The notes below the pieces were generated by a model that had not been told where the DNA came from, ran no database searches, and worked only from the letters and a program-made list of their open reading frames with translations. Both the position numbers and the translations under genes were made by a program. A stretch of 64,000 nt of DNA from CAIWHR01 sp963843595 (GTDB taxonomy: Bacteria > Pseudomonadota > Gammaproteobacteria > Burkholderiales > Casimicrobiaceae): assembly GCA_963843595.1 (NCBI GenBank), contig CAWJLG010000005.1, positions 186,001-250,000 of the forward strand. Reading direction: 5' to 3'. Shown piece after piece: positions 16,882 through 24,946 of the stretch (its first letter is position 1; the number at the start of each line of letters is the position of its first letter).

Positions 16882-17763
16882 ATGACCACCCTCGCCCTCG
16901 CCGAAGACCGCTTCCGCCACTTCCTTGCGCTGACCAAGCCGCGCGTGGTCTCGCTCGTCGTCTTCTGTGCGGTGATCGGGATGTTCCTCGCCGTCCCCGG
17001 GCTGCCGCCGCCCGGCGTGGTGTTCTTCGCGACGATCGGCATCGCGCTTGTCGCCGGCGCCGCGGCGGCGATCAACTGCCTCGTCGAGCAGAAGATCGAC
17101 GCGGTGATGGCGCGCACCCGCCGCCGCCCGCTGCCGAGCGGCGAGGTCACGTCGGCCTCCACCCTTCTGTTCGCGGGCATCGTCGGCGGGCTCGGTTTGT
17201 TCCTGCTCCACCGCTACGTCAATCCGCTGACGATGTGGCTCACGTTGGCGACGTTTGTCGGTTACGCAATCGTCTACACGGTGCTGCTCAAGCCGGCGAC
17301 ACCGCAGAACATCGTCATCGGGGGCGCGTCGGGGGCGATGCCGCCGGTGCTGGGCTGGGCGGCGGTCACCGGCGAGCTCGCGCCGGAACCGCTGCTGCTG
17401 TTCCTGATCATTTTCGTCTGGACCCCGCCGCATTTCTGGTCGCTCGCGCTCTATCGTGCGCAGGACTACGCGAAGGCGGGACTGCCGATGCTGCCGGTCA
17501 CCCACGGCCGCCGTTACACGCAGCTCATGATCGTGCTGTACACGTGCGCGCTCGTCGCGGTGACGCTGCTGCCGTTCGCGATCAAGATGAGCGGTTACCT
17601 GTACCTCGCCGCGGCGCTGGGACTGGGCGGCCTGTTCCTCCTGTACGCGGTGCAGCTGTACCGCGACTACAGCCCCGAGCTCGCCCGCGCGACATTCAAG
17701 TACTCGATTCTCTACCTCGCGGCGCTGTTCTCCGCGCTGCTGATCGACCACTACTGGCGGTAA
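16882..17763 (+). CDS. ctaB: protoheme IX farnesyltransferase (heme O synthase)
   Basis: A 293-residue UbiA-family membrane enzyme that adds a farnesyl group to heme B, giving heme O, the precursor of heme A. Helices are numerous. The prenyl-diphosphate site is INCLVEQKIDAVMARTRRRP, and the second conserved region shows WTPPHFWSLALYRAQDYAKAG followed by LPVTHGRRYT. LTKPRVVSLVVF at the N-terminus is typical. Its last base overlaps the sco start (TAATG). The heme A synthase gene that normally precedes it is not here. Confidence 0.96.
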   Translation: MTTLALAEDRFRHFLALTKPRVVSLVVFCAVIGMFLAVPGLPPPGVVFFATIGIALVAGAAAAINCLVEQKIDAVMARTRRRPLPSGEVTSASTLLFAGIVGGLGLFLLHRYVNPLTMWLTLATFVGYAIVYTVLLKPATPQNIVIGGASGAMPPVLGWAAVTGELAPEPLLLFLIIFVWTPPHFWSLALYRAQDYAKAGLPMLPVTHGRRYTQLMIVLYTCALVAVTLLPFAIKMSGYLYLAAALGLGGLFLLYAVQLYRDYSPELARATFKYSILYLAALFSALLIDHYWR

Positions 17764-18377
17764 TGCGCGCTCGCACGGCGCTCGCGGTGCTGGCGACCGT
17801 TCTCGGCCTGGCGGTCGGGGCCCTCGGTGGTTGCGATCGGAGTCCAGCGGCGCCGAAGTTCATGGCCTCGGACGTCACCGGCACCACGTTCGGCCGTGAT
17901 TTCCAGCTGACCGACCACAACGGCAAGCCGCGGACGCTCGCCGATTTCCGCGGCAAGGTCGTCGTGCTGTTCTTCGGCTACACGCAGTGCCCGGACGTGT
18001 GCCCGACCACGCTGGCCGAACTGGCTGAGGCGATGAAGCAGCTCGGCCCCGACGCCGACCGCGTGCAGGTGCTGTTCGCGACGATCGACCCCGAACGCGA
18101 TACGGCGGACCTGCTGGCGAAATACGTTCCCGCCTTCGATCCGCGCTTCCTCGGGCTCTTCGGGGATTCCGCGGCGACCGAGCGTACGGCGAAGGAATTC
18201 AAGATCATCTATCAGAAGCAGCCGGGCCGCACGCCGGGCACCTACACGATGGACCATTCGGCCGGCACATTCGTCTTCGATCCGCAGGGGCGCCTGCGCG
18301 TCTACGTGAGCTACGGGCAGGGCCCGGAAGTCTTCACGCACGACATTCGCGAGCTGCTCCGCGCGGCCGCGGGCTGA
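17763..18377 (+). CDS. SCO1/SenC copper chaperone lipoprotein
   Basis: A 204-residue thioredoxin-fold protein that delivers copper to, or reduces, the CuA site of subunit II. The N-terminus has a lipobox LGGC (Cys 24), so it should be anchored as a lipoprotein. Copper ligands are in YTQCPDVCPT (Cys 76 and 80) and MDHSAGTF (His 165). ATIDPERDTADLLAKYV is a family string. The ATG overlaps the ctaB stop by one base. Convergent to gloA, with a 54-base palindrome in the gap. Confidence 0.93.
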   Translation: MRARTALAVLATVLGLAVGALGGCDRSPAAPKFMASDVTGTTFGRDFQLTDHNGKPRTLADFRGKVVVLFFGYTQCPDVCPTTLAELAEAMKQLGPDADRVQVLFATIDPERDTADLLAKYVPAFDPRFLGLFGDSAATERTAKEFKIIYQKQPGRTPGTYTMDHSAGTFVFDPQGRLRVYVSYGQGPEVFTHDIRELLRAAAG

Positions 18378-18386
18378 CGCTACCGC

Positions 18387-18440
18387 AATTGGGGTCAGAT
18401 ACGAATTTCGGATTACCGAAATTCGTATCTGACCCCAATT
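18387..18440. repeat. perfect 25-bp inverted repeat with 4-base loop
   Basis: Two perfect 25-base arms (18387-18411 and 18416-18440) beginning AATTGGGGTCAG flank the loop ATTA. Base composition is far more AT-rich than its surroundings. It sits exactly between the convergent sco and gloA genes. It could serve as a bidirectional terminator, but the length and perfection suggest a REP/MITE-type element. I see no other exact copy in the window; a degenerate relative lies at 27274-27332. Confidence 0.85.
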
Positions 18441-18443
18441 TGC

Positions 18444-18830
18444 CTATTTGCGGCGCTCGATCAGCTCGATCTTGTAGCCGTCCGGATCCTGCACGAACGC
18501 GATCACGGTCGTTCCGCCCTTGACCGGACCCGCCTCGCGCGTCACCGTTCCGCCCTTCGCACGGACAGCGGCGCACGCCGCCGCCGCGTCCTCCACCTCG
18601 ATCGCGACGTGGCCGTAGCCGGCGCCGAGATCGTAGTGGTCGATCCCGTAGTTGTAGGTCAGCTCGAGCACCGCGCCGCCGGCCTCGTCGCCGTAGCCGA
18701 CGAACGCCAGCGTGTATTTCTGTTCCGGACGGTCGGTCGTGCGCAGCACCTTCATCCCCAGCACGTCGCGATAGAAGGCGATCGAGCGCGGGAGATCACC
18801 CACGCGCAGCATCGTGTGCAGGATTCTCAT
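18444..18830 (-). CDS. gloA: lactoylglutathione lyase (glyoxalase I)
   Basis: A 128-residue metalloenzyme that isomerises the hemithioacetal of methylglyoxal and glutathione into S-lactoylglutathione. The signature HTMLRVGDLPRSIAFYRDVL starts at residue 5, with metal ligand His 5. LELTYNYGIDHYDLGAGYGH includes the next ligands (Glu and His), and DPDGYKIELIER supplies the last Glu. The ATG at 18830 is chosen because the conserved domain starts at once. It overlaps the rubA stop (TGATG), so the two genes are probably co-translated. Confidence 0.95.
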   Translation of the reverse strand: MRILHTMLRVGDLPRSIAFYRDVLGMKVLRTTDRPEQKYTLAFVGYGDEAGGAVLELTYNYGIDHYDLGAGYGHVAIEVEDAAAACAAVRAKGGTVTREAGPVKGGTTVIAFVQDPDGYKIELIERRK

Positions 18831-18994
18831 CAGAACTCCACCATCTCGAAGTCCTCCTTGCGTGCGCCGCATTCGGGACAGGTCCAGTTCGGGGGGACGT
18901 CTTCCCACTTCGTGCCGGGGGGTATGTCCTCGTCGGGGGCGCCCGCGGCCTCGTCGTAGATCCAGCCGCAGATCAGGCACATGTACTTTTTCAT
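18830..18994 (-). CDS. rubA: rubredoxin
   Basis: A 54-residue iron protein for one-electron transfer. The two iron-binding knuckles are CLICGWIYD (near residue 6) and CPECGARKEDF (near residue 39); the central DEDIPPGTKWEDVPPNWTCP is the family core. The ATG at 18994 gives the standard MKKYMCLICG start. It is divergent from thiD, an arrangement usual in betaproteobacteria. Candidate partners, such as an alkane hydroxylase or oxidative-stress enzyme, are not in this window. Confidence 0.95.
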   Translation of the reverse strand: MKKYMCLICGWIYDEAAGAPDEDIPPGTKWEDVPPNWTCPECGARKEDFEMVEF

Positions 18995-19016
18995 CGGGGT
19001 CTTGAGGGCGTTGGAG

Positions 19017-19034
19017 TAAAATCGCACAATTCTA
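19017..19034. promoter_or_regulatory. divergent -10 boxes for thiD and rubA
   Basis: Plus strand: TAAAAT at 19017-19022 could serve thiD, with a leader near 75 bases. Minus strand: TGCTAGAAT, an extended -10 whose TAGAAT occupies 19034-19029, would start rubA with a leader near 28 bases. There is no TPP riboswitch signature before thiD. Confidence 0.38.
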
Positions 19035-19103
19035 GCAAGTCCGACCGGTGCGGCGCGAACCGCCGTTCGCTCGTACCGCCGCCCCGGTGACCGGGCCCCT
19101 TTC

Positions 19104-19982
19104 ATGGCCGAACCCTCCGAAGTCGACTTTCCACCGATCGTGCTGACGTTCGCGGCCTCCGATCCGTCGGGCGGCGCGGGAATGCAGGCCGACATCCTCA
19201 CGCTCGCCAGCATGGGCTGCCACCCACTTTCGGTGCTCACGGCAATCACCGTGCAGGACACGATGGGCGTCGAGGGCATCCAGTCGCTCGATGCGGACTG
19301 GGTCGTGGACCAGGCGCGCTGCCTGCTGCAGGACATGCCGGTCGATGCGTTCAAGATGGGTGTGCTGGGCAGCATCGAAAACATCGCCGCGATCGCCGAG
19401 ATCCTGGCCGACTATCCGGACGTTCCTCTGGTGCTCGATCCCGTGCTCGCGTCGGGACGCGGCGACGAGTTCGCCACCGACGAGATGATGCACGCGATCC
19501 GCGAGCTCCTGCTGCCGCAGACGACGATCCTCACGCCCAACAGCATGGAGGCGCGGCGCCTCGCCGAGGCCGACGACGACGAGGAACTGTCGCTCGATGC
19601 GTGCGCCGAACGCCTCGTCGAAATGGGCGCCGGGCACGTGCTGATCACCGGTACGCACGAGGCGACGCCGCAGGTCGTGAACACCTTGTACGGCAAGGGT
19701 GGCATCGTGCGCACCGACAGCTGGCAACGACTGCCCGGCAGCTATCACGGGTCCGGCTGCACGCTCGCCTCGGCGATCGCGGCGATGCTCGCCAACGGTC
19801 TCGAGTTGCCCGAGGCGGTGCGCGAGGCGCAGGACTACACCTGGCACACGCTGCAGAAGGCGTACCGCCCTGGCATGGGACAGTACCTGCCCGACCGGTT
19901 GTTCTGGGCGCGCGACGACGATGGTGCGCCTGCAGGCGAGGACGCGGCATTGCGCGCCGCCGATGCCCGCGGAAGTCATTGA
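19104..19982 (+). CDS. thiD: hydroxymethylpyrimidine/phosphomethylpyrimidine kinase
   Basis: A 292-residue ribokinase-fold enzyme that phosphorylates HMP and HMP-P for thiamine synthesis. The N-terminal substrate loop is AASDPSGGAGMQADI. DAFKMGVLGS and LVLDPVLASGRGDE are family strings. The anion-hole loop LPGSYHGSGCTLASAIAA contains Gly-x-Gly-Cys of the active site. The ATG at 19104 gives normal length. Its stop overlaps the thiE start, so ThiD and ThiE are made from one message. Confidence 0.95.
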   Translation: MAEPSEVDFPPIVLTFAASDPSGGAGMQADILTLASMGCHPLSVLTAITVQDTMGVEGIQSLDADWVVDQARCLLQDMPVDAFKMGVLGSIENIAAIAEILADYPDVPLVLDPVLASGRGDEFATDEMMHAIRELLLPQTTILTPNSMEARRLAEADDDEELSLDACAERLVEMGAGHVLITGTHEATPQVVNTLYGKGGIVRTDSWQRLPGSYHGSGCTLASAIAAMLANGLELPEAVREAQDYTWHTLQKAYRPGMGQYLPDRLFWARDDDGAPAGEDAALRAADARGSH

Positions 19983-20635
19983 CGCTGCGCGGGCGCGGCG
20001 CGCAGGCCCGCGCCCGCCGGCTGCACGGCGTGTACGCGATCACGCCCGACGGGATCGACACGCCTCGACTCGTCGAATGTGTTTCGGCAGCGCTGGCCGG
20101 TGGTGCGGCCGCGGTCCAGTACCGCAACAAGACGGCGGACGCCGCGCTCAGGCGCGTGCAGGCGGCGGCGCTTGCACGGGTGCATGCCGTGCGCGGCGGG
20201 CTGTATATCGTCAACGACGATGCCGCGCTGGCGGCGGCCGTCGGCGCCGACGGCGTCCATCTCGGTGATGAAGACGTCGGCGTGACCGCCGCCCGCGAGT
20301 TGCTCGGGCCCGATCGTCTGATCGGCGTGTCCTGCTACGACGACTACGCCCGCGCGGAGACCGCCGTTGCCGCCGGTGCCGATTACGTGGCTTTCGGCAG
20401 TTTCTTTCCGTCAAGCGTGAAACCCGGCGCGCGCCGCGCCGATGTTTCGCTGTTGCAGCGCGCGCGCGGGCTTGGCGTCCCGGTCGTCGCGATCGGCGGC
20501 ATCACCGCGGACAATGCCGGCGAGCTCGCCCGCGCCGGAGCGGATGCGGTCGCCGTCATCACCGCGGTGTTCGGTGCCCTCGAGCCCGACGCCGTCCTGC
20601 AAGCGGCGCGTGCGATTTCGGCGGCGCTGCGCTGA
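19979..20635 (+). CDS. thiE: thiamine phosphate synthase
   Basis: A 218-residue TIM barrel that joins HMP-PP and thiazole phosphate. Seen are LHGVYAITPDG at the first strand, VQYRNKTAD for pyrophosphate binding, LYIVNDDAALAAAVGADGVHLG, GVSCYDD, ADYVAFGSFFPSSVKPGA and VAIGGITADNAGELARAGADAVAVI. The start is taken as the TTG at 19979 overlapping the thiD stop, because no ATG or GTG lies between it and the first strand. The start codon is thus inferred; the frame is certain. Confidence 0.92.
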   Translation: MTLRGRGAQARARRLHGVYAITPDGIDTPRLVECVSAALAGGAAAVQYRNKTADAALRRVQAAALARVHAVRGGLYIVNDDAALAAAVGADGVHLGDEDVGVTAARELLGPDRLIGVSCYDDYARAETAVAAGADYVAFGSFFPSSVKPGARRADVSLLQRARGLGVPVVAIGGITADNAGELARAGADAVAVITAVFGALEPDAVLQAARAISAALR

Positions 20636-20689
20636 GCGACGGCGTTCCCGCCGGATCGACGTGCACGAGAGCGGAAGAGCCACCCGGCG

Positions 20690-21760
20690 ATGAGTGCGCG
20701 TGCCAGCATCGTGGTGCGCTCGGTCGGCCGCCCCGAGCTCGCGGAGGCGCTTGCCTGTCTCGCCGCACAGACGCATGACGACATCGAGGTCGTGCTGGTC
20801 GACGCCTCCGGCGGACGTCATCCGCCACCGCCGATTCGCTGCGGCCGATTCCCGCTCGTGTTCGTGCCGGGCGCCGCACCGCGGACGCGACCGGTCGCGG
20901 CGAACGCCGGGCTCGATGTGGCCACCGGCGACTACCTCGGTCTGCTCGATGATGACGACCTGATACTGCCGGCTCACGTCGCCAATCTCGTGTCCGCGCT
21001 CGCCGCGCGTCCCGAAGCGGTCGCCGCCTATTCGGCGTCGCACGAGATCGACGCCGATGGGCGCACGCTGAAGACGCGGGCGCAGCCGTGGTCGCGGCTG
21101 CTCCTGTTCCAGGACAGCTTCATCACCTCGAATTCGGTGCTGTTCCGGCGAACAGCGCTTGCCCGTTGCCGCTTCGACGAGCGTTTCGAGATTTGCGAGG
21201 ACTGGGACTACTGGCTGCAGGTCTCGGAGCTCGGCGAGTTCGTGCTGGTCGACGCGGACACCGCGGTGTCGCGGCCCTTGGCCGGGACCTCGGGGACCGG
21301 GCGCGCGCACAATCGGGACGATGCGTACTGTCGCCGCTACATCGGAGAGCTCGCGGCGAAGTGGAGCGCGCGCGGCGAACGCCTCGTGGCCGAGGTCGAG
21401 GAGTCGGCGCGCGCCGCGCGCGAGCTCCATGGACAGGGCCGCGGGTCCGAGGCCGAAGATGCCGCCGACCGCGTGCTCGAGCGCTATCCGTTCGAGGTGT
21501 CGATGTTGAACCTCAAGGGGGCGCGGCTGGCGGAGCGTGGCGACCTCGCCGGCGCATGCGAGCGGTTTCGCGTGGCGACCGCCGAGGCCCCGGCCGATCC
21601 GGTATCGGGCTTCAACTACGCGTTGGCGCTGGAGCGTCTCGGCCGCGCGCAGGATGCCCTTGCCGAATACGAGCGCGTCCTCGCGTTCGCGCCGGCGCAC
21701 GCGCCGTCGCAGGCGCGCCGCGGAGCGCTTGCCGCAAGGCTGGGTCGCAGCAGCGCTTGA
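20690..21760 (+). CDS. family 2 glycosyltransferase with C-terminal TPR
   Basis: A 356-residue protein. Residues 5-220 form a GT-A domain: ASIVVRSVGRPELAEALACL, EVVLVDASGG, and the metal-binding GLLDDDDLILPAH, which has the DxD-type acids. Later EICEDWDYWLQ is the ED acceptor-side motif. Residues 245-350 hold TPR units such as LNLKGARLAERGDLAGACER and FNYALALERLGRAQDALAEY. No signal peptide or membrane helix is seen. It begins the accessory insert between thiE and hemL. Sugar and acceptor cannot be assigned. Confidence 0.8.
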   Translation: MSARASIVVRSVGRPELAEALACLAAQTHDDIEVVLVDASGGRHPPPPIRCGRFPLVFVPGAAPRTRPVAANAGLDVATGDYLGLLDDDDLILPAHVANLVSALAARPEAVAAYSASHEIDADGRTLKTRAQPWSRLLLFQDSFITSNSVLFRRTALARCRFDERFEICEDWDYWLQVSELGEFVLVDADTAVSRPLAGTSGTGRAHNRDDAYCRRYIGELAAKWSARGERLVAEVEESARAARELHGQGRGSEAEDAADRVLERYPFEVSMLNLKGARLAERGDLAGACERFRVATAEAPADPVSGFNYALALERLGRAQDALAEYERVLAFAPAHAPSQARRGALAARLGRSSA

Positions 21761-21776
21761 TTGGCGCCGGCGTCTG

Positions 21777-23971
21777 TCAGCCTTTCTCTGCGCACCACAC
21801 CGCCCACGTCGTCGCGGAACAGCTGCTCGAATGCGCGCGCGAACCGCGGCGCGTCGCAGACCGGCGACGCCAGGAACCGGTCGCGGACCTCGGCACGCGT
21901 GGGCATCGTCGCGATGGACCCGGCGAGTCGCACCGCGAGCTCGACATACTCGTCGCGTGAGCGCGCGACGTTGCCGGGGAATCCGGCGGCAGTCAGCAGG
22001 GCGACGCCGTGACGTCCCGGCAGTGTGCTGCCCGCGAGCGTGACGACCGGCACGCCCATGGCCAGCGCGTCGCAGGTGGTCGTGCAGCCGTTGTACGGAA
22101 ACGGATCGAGCGCGATGTCGACGTCGGCATATTCCTGCATCATCTGCGCCTCGGCCGTGTAGGGACGCAGGTCGAGCCGGTGCGCGGCGATCCCGTGCTG
22201 CTCGAAATCGTCGTCGGACGAGGGCCCGGGTTTCGTCGGCTGCAAACGCGGTCGCCTTGAGGACCAGCCTTGCGTGCGGCATCCGGGCCAGGATCCGCGA
22301 CCAGGTGGCGACGACTTCCGGGCCGAGCTTGGCGAGGCGGTTGAAACAGCCGAAGGTCACGACGCCGCGGCGCGCGGCGGGCGGTGCCGACAGCGCCGGC
22401 AGCGGCTGCGAGGGCCGATAGCAAAGCCGCGTGTCAGGCAGCCGCAGCACGCGCTCCGAGAAGCGCTGCGGACTGCCGACCGGCGTGTGCAGCGCATCGG
22501 TCACCACATAGTCGATCGCCGGAACGCCCGTGGTGCCCACGTAGTCGAGCCAGGTGAACTGGACCGGCGCGCCGCGGCGGGCGAACACTCCCAGCCGCTG
22601 CCCGGGACAGTGACCGACCAGATCGACGAGGATGTCGATGCCGTCGCGTCGAATGCGATCGACCAGCGTGTCGTCGTCGAGCGCTGCGGCGTCGCGCCAT
22701 TCGTCGGCCAAGGCACGCATCGTCGCCGCCGCGTCGTCGCGCACGTCACCCACCGAGTAGCAGGTGACGTGCACGGCGCTGCGATCGCGGGCTTCGAGCA
22801 GCGGCACGAAGAAATGCGCCAGCGGACCGCCGCAGAAGCGCGGAGATACATAGCCGATCTTCAGCCGGCGCTGCGGATCGCGCACGTTCGCGAACGACGC
22901 GCGCGGCATCGCAGCGCATCGGGCATGAGCATCGGCCCACGCGACATGTTCGGCGAGCAGACGCTCGTGGTCGCACGGATCCTCGTGTTGGAGCGCCATC
23001 AGCAGGTTGCTGCGCGCCTCCTGGAAGCCGGGGTCGAGCGCGAGCGCCGCGCGATAGTCGGCGATCGCCCGGGCATGCTCGGCCAGGTTGAAGTGCGCGA
23101 CTCCCATCGCGCTGCGATAGCGCGCCTTTCGCGGGTCGAGTGCGGCGGCGCGCGAAAAACACGCGATCGCCTCCTCGAGCCGGGCCAACCGGTCGAGGGC
23201 GAGACCGGTCTGGAACGCCGTCTCCGCATCGTTCGGGTCGAGCGCCATTGCCCGACGCAGCGTGGCGAGGGCCTGTTCGCGCTCGTTGCGGCCCAGCAGC
23301 GCCTGTCCCAGCAGCCGCAGCGCACGGGCGTGCTCCGGCTTGAGGGCGAGCAGCGGCGCGAGTACGGCACCGGCCGCGACATAGTCCCCCTGCGGCAACA
23401 ACGCGGCGGCGAGATCGCAGATTGCATCGGCGTCGTCCGGGGTGCGCTCGAGCTGGCGCGAATACCAGTTGGCGGCGTCGTCGAAGTCGCCGTGCTCGTA
23501 GGCGAGTCGCCCGAGCTCGCGACAGACGCGCGTGTCGAGCGGGCGCAATTCGCTGAAACGTGCCCACAGGTCCTGCGCCGCATCCCGGTTTCCGAGTTCA
23601 GCCTCGGCGAGCGCCAGATTGAACAATGCCGGCGCGAGGTTGGCATCGACCGCGAGCGCGGCACGAAAGGCGGCGATGGCCGGCTGCAGCGCGCCGTGTC
23701 GTCGGAGTACCTCGCCGCGCCAGAGGAGCGGCTCCACCGCCGACGGATCGACGGCGAGGGCGCGATCGAGCCATTGCTTGGCCTCGTCGAGCTTGTTCTG
23801 CTGGAGCCGGACGAGGCCGAGATTGGTCAACGCGCGGACGTCGCCCGGATCGAACCGGAGCAGCTCGTCGTAGAGTCGCGCCGCATGATCGAGTTCGCCT
23901 CTGGCGTGCAACTCGATCGCGCGCCCGAAGACCCGCGCAGGGTCGAAATCGGCGTCGTTCGTGGAAACCAT
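21777..23971 (-). pseudogene. TPR/GT41 O-GlcNAc-transferase-like gene with two frameshifts
   Basis: About 730 residues of a SPINDLY/OGT-like protein are encoded across three frames. The first 580 or so (ATG at 23971) hold nine or more TPR units and the N-terminal catalytic half, with KIGYVSPRFCGGPLAHFF and CFNRLAKLGPEVVATWSRIL (the Lys matching OGT Lys842). Near 22204 one extra base shifts the frame, after which GIAAHRLDLRPYTAEAQMM and ALDPFPYNGCTTTCDALAMG continue. Near 21815 a second extra base shifts it again to the natural-looking end TTWAVWCAEKG, with a stop at 21777. With both corrected, the gene ends 16 bases from the neighbouring glycosyltransferase stop. It is either decayed or mis-sequenced. 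Confidence 0.85.
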
Positions 23972-24154
23972 GGGGAGCCTGCGGCCCCGAACCGGCGGCG
24001 CGCCCGAGGCGAGGCGCCCGAAGTCAGGTTGTCGTCCGGGCGTGAACTCGCGTTTAGCGTGAACAGGCCCTAGTATATCGGAGCGTGCGTGCACCGCGGC
24101 GGGCGGCGCGCGACCAAGGTTCCGTCGCGCACCGCCGGCTTCCAAATTCGGCTC

Positions 24155-24946
24155 ATGATCGTTTCTCACCAGCACCGGTTCATCTTCGTCAAGGGCACGA
24201 AAGTCGGCGGCACAAGCGTCGAGATGGCGTTGTCCGCGATCTGCGGGCCGGACGACATCGTCACGCCGGTCACCCCGGTCGATGACAAGCCCAGAATCGA
24301 GCGTGGAAACGTGCCGCGCAACTACGCGCTTCGGCGGGCCACGGAAATCGATTACGCGCGGCGCATCCGCGAAGCGACGCCGGAGGAACTCGACAATGTC
24401 CGGATTCCGATGACGGAGTCGCGCTTCTTCAACCACATGCCGCTGGCTCGCGCAGAGCGCATGCTCGGCCCCGCGGTCGATGCCTACACCGTCGTTTGCG
24501 TCGAACGGAATCCCTACGAGAAGGTGATCTCGCTCGCGAACTGGTTCATGCAGGCCCCGGAGTATCATCACGGCCGTGCGATGAAGTTCGACCCTGCCGT
24601 GGTGAAAAGCACGGTGGACCGGATGATCGCGAACGGATTCATCCTGCGCTGCAAGAACATCGGGAGATACCGCCGGCGCCGCGGCGAGCTCTCGCTGCGG
24701 GTGCTGCGCTTCGACTCACTCGCGGACGACTTCGCCGATTTCGTCCGGGACCTGGGCGTGCGCGACAACCCGCCGACGCTGCCGCACGCCAAGAAGGGCA
24801 ACTACAAGGCGCGCCCGCTCGAGCTGCTGGCGCCGAACCAGATTGCCGCGATCAACGAGCTGTTCCGGGACGAATTCGCGTTCTTCGGTTATCCGGTGGC
24901 CTCGTCGTCGCCACCTCCTTCCTCGAAATCCATCGGAGCGTCATGA
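24155..24946 (+). CDS. sulfotransferase-family protein
   Basis: A 263-residue protein of the P-loop sulfotransferase fold, which would move a sulfate from PAPS to a sugar or other acceptor. The 5'-phosphosulfate loop is FIFVKGTKVGGTSVEMAL near the N-terminus. The 3'-phosphate region is VVCVERNPYEKVISLANWF near residue 115, with the Arg/Ser pattern of the family. The ATG at 24155 places the loop where sulfotransferases usually have it; a GTG at 24089 is an alternative. Its stop overlaps hemL (ATGA). Among glycosyltransferases, it probably decorates a glycan. Confidence 0.75.
   Translation: MIVSHQHRFIFVKGTKVGGTSVEMALSAICGPDDIVTPVTPVDDKPRIERGNVPRNYALRRATEIDYARRIREATPEELDNVRIPMTESRFFNHMPLARAERMLGPAVDAYTVVCVERNPYEKVISLANWFMQAPEYHHGRAMKFDPAVVKSTVDRMIANGFILRCKNIGRYRRRRGELSLRVLRFDSLADDFADFVRDLGVRDNPPTLPHAKKGNYKARPLELLAPNQIAAINELFRDEFAFFGYPVASSSPPPSSKSIGAS

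Noticed and set aside
18387..18440. Interpreting the 54-base palindrome as only an intrinsic terminator
   Set aside because: The arms are too long and perfect and no terminal T-run is present; a repeat element explains it better.
19023..19103. TPP riboswitch before thiD
   Set aside because: No CTGAGA-type core or matching stems are visible in the 80-base leader.
20411..21776. Continuation of the minus-strand GT41 frame across the glycosyltransferase and thiE
   Set aside because: After 22204 this frame reads as low-complexity Arg/Ala sequence, while the family signature continues in another frame.
21616..21776. C-terminal extension of the GT41 gene overlapping its convergent neighbour by 145 bases
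   Set aside because: A second frameshift near 21815 leads to a family-like end at 21777, which removes the overlap.
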